Of a stretch of 21,028 nt of DNA, positions 8,461 to 15,222 are shown one piece after another; positions within the stretch are counted from its first letter, which is position 1; each line of letters starts with the position of its first letter. Origin of the DNA: Bacteroidota bacterium. GTDB lineage: Bacteria; Bacteroidota; Bacteroidia; Bacteroidales; F082. The notes beneath the pieces are model-generated. The model searched no databases. It saw only the letters and a program-made list of their open reading frames with translations, and was not told the origin of the DNA. A program made the position numbers and the translations under genes. The stretch spans positions 71,560-92,587 of the forward strand of contig NYYH01000016.1 in assembly GCA_002686705.1 (NCBI GenBank), given 5' to 3'.

Positions 8461-9307
8461 CCTTAGTCAATTTATTTGGCATATCATCAGGATTAGCATA
8501 TAATGTATCGGGTTCGAATTCTTTCAAATATTCCTGAAAATCAATGAGTTCGTCCGAACGATACCATATATTAACAGGTTGTCCCAAGATAAGCATATCT
8601 TCTGTTAACGCCTTTGGATCGGTTTTGTATACCCTGGCATGAGCTATATCGTCATCATCTAAAAAATATTCCCGACCGACATTTAAAGAATTATAGTGTA
8701 ATTTTTTTCTGACTTCCGATTGACTTAAAGCAATTAAAAACGGCATTGGTATCATTACAGCAAATTCACCCTTTCCAACAACAAGATTTATAACTGTACC
8801 TTTAAGTAGTTCTGTATCTGTTTCAATGGGCTCATCACCAATAAGCTGATCAACAACTGCGTTACGTGCAAAGTATTGAACATACTCAAGCTCGCCAACA
8901 AGTAATTCGTTTGATTCGAGAGTAACCAAGGCTTGTCGTAAGGAGAGGTTTTTAAGATTGGGCATCAAAACTTTTTCAGGCGTTTGTGCCACAATGGTAA
9001 GATACACATGACGACCTTGCTTTACCTTGGATCCAGATAGTGGGTTTTGCAAAACAACTGTTCCTTTTTGCTTACTTTTAAAATAAACGGAATCAATAAT
9101 TTCAAAAATAAAATAATCGCTATATCCCCTATCAGTTAACTGTTTCAGTGTTTGTCCATCAAAATCGGGTACAATATACAACTCCCCATGTTTCGTGAAA
9201 ATATCCATCGACTTTAGTATAATCCAAAGTATAAATATTGATAGACATAATGCAATCAGAAAATGAAAATAAAATCTTTTACGTCCTAAAAAATAAAAAA
9301 AACTCAT
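8450..9307 (-). CDS. Membrane-anchored PASTA-domain protein
   Basis: This 285-residue protein has a single membrane helix (about 12-32) followed by extracytoplasmic sequence, so it is predicted to sit in the inner membrane facing the periplasm. Three PASTA-like repeats can be traced: about 44-107 (VPDFDGQTLKQL ... LQNPLSGSKVKQG), 113-178 (MPNLKNLSLRQAL ... GTVINLVVGKG) and 185-250 (IPMPFLIALSQSEVRKKL ... ILGQPVNIWY). PASTA domains bind peptidoglycan fragments or assist penicillin-binding proteins and Ser/Thr kinases in other bacteria. No kinase or transpeptidase domain is attached here. The acidic C-terminal tail (about 251-285) is probably flexible. It is the first gene of the leftward three-gene unit and diverges from ddl, a pairing that suggests a cell-wall role. 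The function is inferred from the domains only. Confidence 0.85.
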   Translation of the reverse strand: MSFFYFLGRKRFYFHFLIALCLSIFILWIILKSMDIFTKHGELYIVPDFDGQTLKQLTDRGYSDYFIFEIIDSVYFKSKQKGTVVLQNPLSGSKVKQGRHVYLTIVAQTPEKVLMPNLKNLSLRQALVTLESNELLVGELEYVQYFARNAVVDQLIGDEPIETDTELLKGTVINLVVGKGEFAVMIPMPFLIALSQSEVRKKLHYNSLNVGREYFLDDDDIAHARVYKTDPKALTEDMLILGQPVNIWYRSDELIDFQEYLKEFEPDTLYANPDDMPNKLTKDEF

Positions 9308-9389
9308 TACAGTTTATTTGTTGAATCCTTTGGTTAATAAGGATACAGTTCCATAACTTCAATCATTTGAAATTATTGTATAATCACAA

Positions 9390-9397
9390 CAAAGGTA
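9390..9397 (-). promoter_or_regulatory. Putative -7 element for the PASTA/T9SS/rluD unit
   Basis: The minus strand reads TACCTTTG, a perfect TAnnTTTG match, about 83 bp before the PASTA start. No convincing -33 box is present at the expected distance. The 193 bp divergent gap to ddl contains no gene. Confidence 0.4.
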
Positions 9398-9448
9398 AAA
9401 ATTATTGTCCATCATTATATTACTTTACGCATTGATCAAAAAAGGAGT

Positions 9449-9456
9449 TAAATTTG
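9449..9456 (+). promoter_or_regulatory. Putative -7 element for ddl
   Basis: TAAATTTG matches TAnnTTTG exactly and lies 44 bp before the ddl start. A weak -33 candidate (TTTA at 9424-9427) gives 21 bp spacing, while the better TTG at 9432-9434 is only 14 bp away. Confidence 0.4.
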
Positions 9457-9500
9457 TACTATCAGGAATTAATTTGCGTTTACGTGAATAATTAATCTAG

Positions 9501-10478
9501 ATGAAGAATATTGCAATTGTTTGTGGAGGATACTCTGGTGAGTACCAAATATCAGTACAAAGTGCTGAAATGGTCAAGAAAAATCTCGATAATAATAAGT
9601 ATAAAACATACATCATTTTTATTGAGAAATATCAATGGTATTTTAAGAATGTTGATAACATCCATCATAAGATAGACAAATCAGATTTTTCTCTTAAACT
9701 AGATTCAGACATCATAAAATTTGACGGAGTTTTTAATGCCATACATGGCACTCCAGGCGAAGATGGTAAGTTATTAGGATATTTTGATTTGTTAAGTATA
9801 CCATATACTTGTTGCAATATGGATACTTCTGCGCTAACATTCAACAAATATTTATGTAATAGTTTTGTGAGATCGATTGGAATAAAAGTTGCCCAATCAT
9901 TTTCATTTCTAGAAGGAGAGTTCATTAATAAAGATCTGGTACTCGACTCATTAGGGTTGCCTGTGTTTATTAAGCCCGTTCGTAGTGGGTCAAGCGTTGG
10001 TATTTCGAAAGTTACGGCGGTAGATGATTTTGATCTTGCTGTGACAAAAGCATTTAAAACAGACAATAGAATTTTAATTGAAGAAACAATTATTGGTCGC
10101 GAAATTGCCTGTGGTCTCTTTTTGAAAAACAAAGAACTAAATATTTTTCCTCTGACTGAAATTATTAGTAAGAACGACTTTTTTGATTATGAAGCAAAAT
10201 ACACAGCCGGACTTGCTGAGGAAATTACACCACCTCATAACCTTGATATCGAACAAGAAACTGATATCAAGGCTATCTCTTCTCTATTATACAATAAACT
10301 TGATTGCAAGGGTGTAGTTCGAATCGACTACATATTAACTGAATCAGAGCTTTATTTTATTGAAATAAATACAATACCTGGTTTCTCACAAGCTAGCATA
10401 ATACCCAGACAAGCTAAAGCAATGGGCATACCTATATCTGCAGTGTTTAATACGATTGTTGAAAATATGTTTGAATAA
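9501..10478 (+). CDS. ddl: D-alanine--D-alanine ligase
   Basis: This ATP-grasp ligase joins two D-Ala molecules into the dipeptide used for peptidoglycan precursor synthesis in the cytoplasm. The protein has 325 residues, slightly above the usual 300-320. The N-terminal CGGYSGEYQIS places the substrate-binding Glu at 14. HGTPGEDG (82-89) is the family signature. KPVRSGSSVG (158-167) forms the ATP-binding loop, and DYEAKY (229-234) ends in Tyr234, which corresponds to the Tyr found in D-Ala-D-Ala rather than D-Ala-D-lactate ligases. RIDY (Asp276) and FIEINTIPG (Glu288, Asn290) provide the Mg ligands. The ATG at 9501 begins directly with the first beta strand. The gene stands alone on its strand, diverging from the PASTA unit and converging on rdgB. 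Confidence 0.95.
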   Translation: MKNIAIVCGGYSGEYQISVQSAEMVKKNLDNNKYKTYIIFIEKYQWYFKNVDNIHHKIDKSDFSLKLDSDIIKFDGVFNAIHGTPGEDGKLLGYFDLLSIPYTCCNMDTSALTFNKYLCNSFVRSIGIKVAQSFSFLEGEFINKDLVLDSLGLPVFIKPVRSGSSVGISKVTAVDDFDLAVTKAFKTDNRILIEETIIGREIACGLFLKNKELNIFPLTEIISKNDFFDYEAKYTAGLAEEITPPHNLDIEQETDIKAISSLLYNKLDCKGVVRIDYILTESELYFIEINTIPGFSQASIIPRQAKAMGIPISAVFNTIVENMFE

Positions 10479-10532
10479 CTTTACCTAGATAGTTGGTTAA
10501 TTCCTTTCCGATTACGGGTTCTTAGAAGTTAC

Positions 10533-11114
10533 TTACCTCTGCCCATTTAAAAACAAGACTAATTTCTCCATTGCCTTGCCACGATGACTAATTTTATTTT
10601 TAATATCTAATGGCATTTCAGCAAATGTACTGTCAAATCCATTAGGTTGAAATATAGGATCATATCCAAATCCTCCACCGCCTCTTTTCTTAAGAGTTAT
10701 TTTCCCAGATACGCTTCCTTCAAACTGGTATTCTTTTCCATCAAGAATTAGGGAAACAACCGTACGAAATGCAGCTTTCCGATTTTTAATTCCGTTGAGT
10801 TTGAGCAATACTTTATTTACATTATCATTGTAGGAGGCATTTTCACCAGCATACCTTGCTGAATATACTCCTGGTTCTCCATCCAAAGCATCAATATCAA
10901 GGCCTGTATCATCCGAAAAACAATCAATATTAAATTTATTGTAAATTGTATGCGACTTTTGCGAAGCATTTTTAGCAAGTGTATTCCCGGTTTCAGGAAT
11001 ATCCTTATCGTACCCGATATCTGATAAACTTAGCACTTCAAAATCATTTCTTAATATACTTCTGATTTCAAACAGTTTGTGCTTATTATTCGTAGCGAAT
11101 ACTATTTTTTTCAT
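10533..11114 (-). CDS. rdgB: Non-canonical purine NTP pyrophosphatase (XTP/dITP diphosphatase)
   Basis: This cytoplasmic house-cleaning enzyme hydrolyses XTP, ITP and dITP to monophosphates and pyrophosphate, keeping deaminated purines out of DNA and RNA. The 193 residues are a normal length for the HAM1/RdgB family. Motifs in order are FATNNKHKLFEI (6-17), SDDTGLDIDALDGEPGVYSARYAG (starting at 67, with acidic residues Asp68 and Asp69 at the metal site), FGYDPIF (149-155) and ISHRGKAM (175-182, His177/Arg178). The start ATG overlaps the stop of the upstream TMEM175-like gene by four bases (ATGA), so the two are probably co-translated. It converges with ddl, with 54 bp between the stops and no convincing terminator hairpin there. 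Confidence 0.95.
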   Translation of the reverse strand: MKKIVFATNNKHKLFEIRSILRNDFEVLSLSDIGYDKDIPETGNTLAKNASQKSHTIYNKFNIDCFSDDTGLDIDALDGEPGVYSARYAGENASYNDNVNKVLLKLNGIKNRKAAFRTVVSLILDGKEYQFEGSVSGKITLKKRGGGGFGYDPIFQPNGFDSTFAEMPLDIKNKISHRGKAMEKLVLFLNGQR

Positions 11115-11707
11115 TTTGTAAAAGCTTTTAATATTGGAATAAGTAAAAATGTAATTCCTGAATAATCGGGAGTAAACAGTCCAATTATTATCGCTGCAAT
11201 TGTTACTAAAATAAATATAAGGATATACTTTTTTCCCTTAACGATATTCTCTCTACTATAATCTTTTGCAATGAGTTTGTGATCTTTTGTAGCATAACGC
11301 CAATTAAGCATCAAAAAGAATCCTATTATCAGCATATTGCACCCGAAAATAGTGGAAGAAACAGAACTGCCATTATAAACTGATTGAAGACTAGCTGAAA
11401 AAGGAATCAAGCAAATAAACATTAGAAGAATGATATTCAGCCAAATATATCCAGAATCAGTTTTTTCAATCGCATTCATATGTTTATGTTGTATTCCCCA
11501 GAAAACACCTAACAGAAAGAAACTGAGAAAATAAGAGTAGAATTCTTGTACATGAGCAAGCAAAGCATTCAAAAGACCTATTTGCTTAACTAAGTCTTTA
11601 TCAGGAATGTTAATATTCAACACCAATATAGTCATAGCAATTGCAAATATGCCATCAGAAAGAGCAGCGATACGGTTGGGTAAATAAAATTTCTTCTCGA
11701 GATTCAT
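11111..11707 (-). CDS. TMEM175-family (DUF1211) potassium channel protein
   Basis: This integral membrane protein of 198 residues is probably a K+-permeable channel subunit. Bacterial TMEM175 proteins have six helices and assemble as tetramers. The diagnostic first-helix motif RxxxxSDGxFAIAMTxLVL is present at 12-30 (Arg12, Ser17, Asp18, Gly19, Phe21). Further hydrophobic segments lie at about 56-71, 87-105, 121-136, 158-174 and 178-194, consistent with six helices in one repeat. The gene precedes and overlaps rdgB by four bases, but no functional link between the two is known to me. The channel assignment is from family knowledge; selectivity cannot be judged from sequence alone. Confidence 0.87.
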   Translation of the reverse strand: MNLEKKFYLPNRIAALSDGIFAIAMTILVLNINIPDKDLVKQIGLLNALLAHVQEFYSYFLSFFLLGVFWGIQHKHMNAIEKTDSGYIWLNIILLMFICLIPFSASLQSVYNGSSVSSTIFGCNMLIIGFFLMLNWRYATKDHKLIAKDYSRENIVKGKKYILIFILVTIAAIIIGLFTPDYSGITFLLIPILKAFTK

Positions 11708-11763
11708 AATACTAGCTATTAGTTCGTCAAGGATTCAGAATCAAAATAATAAATATTTCGAAG

Positions 11764-11771
11764 CAAAGATA
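11764..11771 (-). promoter_or_regulatory. Putative -7 element for the TMEM175/rdgB pair
   Basis: The minus strand reads TATCTTTG, an exact TAnnTTTG match 56 bp before the channel gene start. No clear -33 element is visible at 19-21 bp. Confidence 0.4.
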
Positions 11772-11858
11772 GTTAGAATAAGTAAATATAATTAGATCAG
11801 AACTTTTTACTTATTATACAATAAGCCTGGCAAATATTCTGTTTCTCTTAAAAAGAAA

Positions 11859-11889
11859 TTGAATAATTACTATATTAACACTACTTTTG
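11859..11889 (+). promoter_or_regulatory. Putative Bacteroidota promoter (-33/-7) for the small lipoprotein
   Basis: A TTG at 11859-11861 is followed after exactly 20 bp by TACTTTTG at 11882-11889, matching the TTTG-N19-21-TAnnTTTG promoter pattern. A transcription start near 11896 would give a leader of about 29 nt to the ATG at 11925. It also argues against the in-frame TTG at 11859 being a translation start. Confidence 0.6.
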
Positions 11890-11924
11890 TCATTTATCCA
11901 TTATTAAAACTAAAGTCTATTAAC

Positions 11925-12209
11925 ATGAAGATTATCAAATTATTAATTGTAACATTCGGATTTTTAGTATTTGCAGGTGCTTGTAACTCTGATTCAAAGG
12001 CTGACACCTGGAATGACGAGCAGAAAGCCAAATGGACCAAAAGTTGCATGGAGTTTATGGAAACAAACGGAGTTGAAAAGAGAAATGCTGTTGACTTTTG
12101 TGATTGTATGTTGAAAAAAACATCAGAAAAATACACTCCTGAAGAAGCGGCTAAAATAACTGAGGAAGAAGAAAGAAAATTATGGGACTCATGTGATTAC
12201 GACTGGTAG
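11925..12209 (+). CDS. Small cysteine-containing lipoprotein of unknown function
   Basis: This predicted lipoprotein has 94 residues. The N-terminal hydrophobic stretch ends in a lipobox (AGAC) with lipidated Cys20, followed by the polar segment NSDSKAD; it is probably placed in the inner or outer membrane facing the periplasm. The mature part is highly charged and predicted helical, with four further cysteines at 41, 59, 61 and 90 (KSCMEF, DFCDCM, DSCDYDW). The C-x17-C-x-C-x28-C spacing suggests two disulfides or a small metal or redox site. The frame is open upstream to a TTG at 11859, but that would place 22 polar and hydrophobic residues before the signal peptide and overlaps the putative promoter, so I start at the ATG. 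I recognise no named family. Confidence 0.75.
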   Translation: MKIIKLLIVTFGFLVFAGACNSDSKADTWNDEQKAKWTKSCMEFMETNGVEKRNAVDFCDCMLKKTSEKYTPEEAAKITEEEERKLWDSCDYDW

Positions 12210-12231
12210 GCTTGCTATAAAGTTCAAGCTT
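12208..12231 (+). terminator. Weak hairpin after the small lipoprotein gene
   Basis: GCTTG at 12210-12214 pairs with CAAGC at 12225-12229 around a 10-nt loop, extendable by a G-U and an A-U pair. Only a short T run follows, so termination is doubtful. The site lies in the 73 bp gap between convergent genes. Confidence 0.25.
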
Positions 12232-12282
12232 TCATCACCTTTCGTTAAATCTAATTCTTTCCAACCTGTCTCAAACTATTTA

Positions 12283-13680
12283 TTAAGGGTAATCAGTTGC
12301 TGGATAAGAACCTATAACTGCTTTAGGTATATTTGAATTATATGTTGAGTTAATAGCATCAATAAAATAATTCGCTACAACTGCATTCCCTTGCGGAGTA
12401 AGGTGAATACCATCAAGAGAGAACATATTTCCTGTAATAAAGTCAGTAGTAAATGTGATCCCATCAAATACAACTCCAACTGTGCTTGCCTCAATTAAAA
12501 AGCTATTAAAGTCTACATAAGCCAATCCATTGGTTTCAGCCGTTTGCTTAATAATTTCATTATATGCTGTAATAGCGGCTGTAACTTCTGTAATTTCTGA
12601 AATTGTCAAAATATACTTATCAGAAACAGGTTTGACGCTACCCCACATCGCACATCTAATCGAATCCTGAGGTATAGATAGAAGCACTAACTCATCATTC
12701 GTCATTTGTCTGAATTTAAGAGGTTCCGGAACAAGCATTGTCTCATCCATGATAACCATTGGATTATTTCCCAGTTGAAAGTTTATTCTGTAAGATTCTC
12801 CTAATTGTTCCATAGTTGCGTTATATAGAGCATATTCTGCATTTAGATCATCCACAGTAAGTTGATCATCAATGTCTACTACATTATAATGTATCGTTGT
12901 GAAAAAAGCAGCGGAAGTAACTCCCGGGATATTTGCAAGAACACCTTTGTTAGCTGATGCCATAATAGTTTGTACTGCTGCTGCATAAGTTGAAGTAAAG
13001 CCAACGCCAATGGGACCTTCTAAAGGGGTTATGCTATTAATGCCTCCCGAAGTAGCATAGTCTAATACATCGTTGTTACCAACCCATAAACTGAAAAATG
13101 TAGGATCAACTTTTGCAACTTCATCAATAAGTTTGTCGGTTGCTGGATTATCTGCCATACGTCCATAATATGGATTTAGTAGGCCAAGTCCAGGAGCGAA
13201 TAGATTAACTACTTTAATACCCGGGACGCCTGTATTATTAAATGGTCCATCAGCAGAAACTGACGTTACGAGTTCGGTTAACAGCTTTAGTTGGTCAGGA
13301 TTAGCAACTGCTCTCACAGGTCCCAGTGATGTATTTCCCAGGCAATCTTCACTATAACCAAGCACAAATTTTGTTACCAAACCAGGAAATGAAACGCCAA
13401 CACCATCTTCAGTTGGCATCATTGGAATATTAAATTGACCGTTGCCACCAACTTCTTTAAACTGTCCGGCAAGAATATTCGCCCATCCATATTCCTGACC
13501 TGAAGTATACAGAGCTCCATCCGCATAACCAGCTGTAAGAGAATTACCTATTGCAACGTAGCTTGTGAAATCGGCCTCACCATTGCTTGGGGTAAATTCG
13601 TTAACTTCTGGCTTACATGATAGGATGAAAGTCAGAATGGCAATAATATATATAAATTTAATTTTCATGATTTTTCTCAT
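12283..13680 (-). CDS. SGNH/GDSL-family hydrolase lipoprotein
   Basis: This is a predicted surface or periplasmic esterase/lipase of 465 residues. A short signal peptide ends in a lipobox (ILSC), giving lipidated Cys22. SGNH blocks are visible: block I is IGNSLTAG with nucleophile Ser47 (GNS in place of GDS), a block II-like Gly occurs in GVPG (151-154), block III is GNND (201-204), and block V is DGIHLTPQGN with Asp423 and His426. The central region is longer than in minimal SGNH enzymes. A second in-frame ATG at 13668 gives a 461-residue form with an equally good signal. The gene lies 7 bp after the FadL-type transporter gene and is surely co-transcribed, which suggests hydrolysis of lipids or esters whose acids the transporter takes up. 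The substrate is not predictable. Confidence 0.88.
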   Translation of the reverse strand: MRKIMKIKFIYIIAILTFILSCKPEVNEFTPSNGEADFTSYVAIGNSLTAGYADGALYTSGQEYGWANILAGQFKEVGGNGQFNIPMMPTEDGVGVSFPGLVTKFVLGYSEDCLGNTSLGPVRAVANPDQLKLLTELVTSVSADGPFNNTGVPGIKVVNLFAPGLGLLNPYYGRMADNPATDKLIDEVAKVDPTFFSLWVGNNDVLDYATSGGINSITPLEGPIGVGFTSTYAAAVQTIMASANKGVLANIPGVTSAAFFTTIHYNVVDIDDQLTVDDLNAEYALYNATMEQLGESYRINFQLGNNPMVIMDETMLVPEPLKFRQMTNDELVLLSIPQDSIRCAMWGSVKPVSDKYILTISEITEVTAAITAYNEIIKQTAETNGLAYVDFNSFLIEASTVGVVFDGITFTTDFITGNMFSLDGIHLTPQGNAVVANYFIDAINSTYNSNIPKAVIGSYPATDYP

Positions 13681-13687
13681 TATTAGA

Positions 13688-14902
13688 TTAGAATTTTAAA
13701 CTAACACCCAATCCAGGAATGTATGTGATTGTTTGATATGTTCCATTGAAATTCTCGGGCGTATAATTCATACGTGATGTTTGTCCAAACAATTGAAGGA
13801 ACGAAACATCAATGCTCAACATTTCAATCGGAGAATATGATAATCCAAGTGTATAAGCAAAAGTATTTAAACTAACGGTTTCAGGAGTAAAGTAATCAGG
13901 ATTAGCAGGTGATGAATCATAATATGCACCGGCTCTTATTTGTAGATTGTCCATCATATTATATTGTATACCTACCCGGGGAACAAATGAATCCCTATAT
14001 TCCCTTGTATTGCTTGAATTAAGTAAAGCTCCACTTTCGTAGAAGGTGAATGAAAGTGAGTCATATGTACTCCACATTATCCAGTCAAGTTCAAAAGCTA
14101 TTAGTAAATTCTCAGTTACCCAGTATGCAATACCAAAATCAAGATTTCCTGGAAGAGGAAGCTCTGTATCAAATTTATTCGTAGCAGGTATCAATGTATT
14201 TAATGACGAAGGAACATTAAAAGTTGCATCTCCTCCATCAACCTTCATACTAATTTTAGAGCGGTAGTCAAGTCCTATTGAAAGTTTATCACTGGCTTTG
14301 TAGAAAACGCCAAGATTAAATCCTATACCATTGGCATTAGCGTTAAGGTTAACATCAGAATTTGGGCCATAATTTAGCGCCTTGTTAATTTCTACACTGC
14401 CTGTTGTATAGCTAAATCCGGCACCAACACCAAACTTCTCATTTAAATTAAATGAAATTGTTGGTTGAATAAAAATTGCCTTTAATGAAATATTCTGAAT
14501 TAACAATTTTCCAGACCAATCGTCTTTCCATTTTACCGAACTACCAAAAGGCGTGTAAACACCTACACCAACAGTTATCAATTCATTAATTTTAGCTGCG
14601 CCATATACATAAAAAGGTGTACTAATTGGATTATCGGTTTCTGCTGCATAACTACTCCCCGATTGCTGAAAAGCTGCATTCGACATAATACCGCTGGCAC
14701 CTATCGCAAAGTGTATTTTATCTTTCATAAATGATAATGCACCCGGATTGTAAAAAATGGAACTGGAGCCCCAATTTAAAGAAGTTCCAACAAGTCCAAA
14801 TCCATTTTGTTTATTTCCCTGAAGGCGAACCTGGTATCCTCCGGCAAAAACCGACATCGAAATAAACACTGATGACAGCATTAATAAAACAACTTTTCTC
14901 AT
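13688..14902 (-). CDS. Outer-membrane protein of the OmpP1/FadL transport family
   Basis: This is a predicted 14-strand outer-membrane beta-barrel of 404 residues related to FadL, which imports long-chain fatty acids and other hydrophobic compounds. A signal peptide ends at about Ala20 (SVFA|GGY). The mature N-terminus, with NKQNGFGLVGTSLNWGSS at 30-47 and IFYNPGALSFM just after, resembles the FadL plug region (the NPG motif replaces NPA). Alternating strand sequence follows, and the protein ends in LGVSLKF, with a C-terminal aromatic residue suited to barrel assembly. The next gene, 7 bp downstream, is an SGNH hydrolase lipoprotein, so the pair may couple ester hydrolysis with uptake. It is the first gene of this leftward unit, with a good promoter candidate about 25 bp upstream of its start. 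The substrate is inferred from family only. Confidence 0.9.
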   Translation of the reverse strand: MRKVVLLMLSSVFISMSVFAGGYQVRLQGNKQNGFGLVGTSLNWGSSSIFYNPGALSFMKDKIHFAIGASGIMSNAAFQQSGSSYAAETDNPISTPFYVYGAAKINELITVGVGVYTPFGSSVKWKDDWSGKLLIQNISLKAIFIQPTISFNLNEKFGVGAGFSYTTGSVEINKALNYGPNSDVNLNANANGIGFNLGVFYKASDKLSIGLDYRSKISMKVDGGDATFNVPSSLNTLIPATNKFDTELPLPGNLDFGIAYWVTENLLIAFELDWIMWSTYDSLSFTFYESGALLNSSNTREYRDSFVPRVGIQYNMMDNLQIRAGAYYDSSPANPDYFTPETVSLNTFAYTLGLSYSPIEMLSIDVSFLQLFGQTSRMNYTPENFNGTYQTITYIPGLGVSLKF

Positions 14903-14926
14903 TGATTAATCTTTTAAATATGCCTG

Positions 14927-14958
14927 CAAAATAATTAAATATAGATTAAAAAACCAAA
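14927..14958 (-). promoter_or_regulatory. Putative promoter (-33/-7) of the FadL/SGNH-hydrolase unit
   Basis: On the minus strand TTTG (14955-14958) is followed after 20 bp by TTATTTTG (14927-14934), matching seven of eight positions of TAnnTTTG with ideal spacing. The predicted leader to the FadL start is only about 20 nt. Confidence 0.5.
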
Positions 14959-15170
14959 GCTTAAAAAAACATTATAACTATTAGCTCAATAGTTACAACA
15001 AATAATAAAAATTTTTGGAATATAATAAGGAAGCATTTACTGATTTGTTCAAGTCCTTATTTACTATTGGATACTAAAGAAAGTTGAAAAGAATGTTTGA
15101 ATAAAAATGTGTTGCTTAACTTCATAACTTGTTTAGTCCCAAATTTGATAATCTGAAGATTTTAGTGAAA

Positions 15171-15202
15171 AAAAATACCTCTTGCATTCAAGAGGTATTT
15201 TT
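15171..15202 (-). terminator. Strong intrinsic terminator after the esterase-like gene
   Basis: A perfect 14-bp inverted repeat (AAAAATACCTCTTG and its complement) surrounds a 4-nt loop at 15185-15188. On the minus strand it ends in a run of eight T, about 20 bp past the stop of the gene ending at 15223. The stem flanks are A/T-matched, so weaker rightward activity is possible, but no rightward gene ends here. Confidence 0.88.
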
Positions 15203-15222
15203 ATAAATATTGAGAATTGATT

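Larger units (their letters stand above)
14903..15222. other. 320 bp non-coding gap
   Basis: This AT-rich gap lies between two leftward units. Its left end holds the FadL-gene promoter candidate and its right end the terminator of the esterase-like gene. Between about 14960 and 15170 I see no open reading frame worth calling, no RNA gene and no repeat. Confidence 0.6.

Noticed and set aside
11859..11924. Upstream TTG extension of the 94-residue lipoprotein
   Set aside because: It would bury the signal peptide behind 22 residues and overlaps the putative -33 box.
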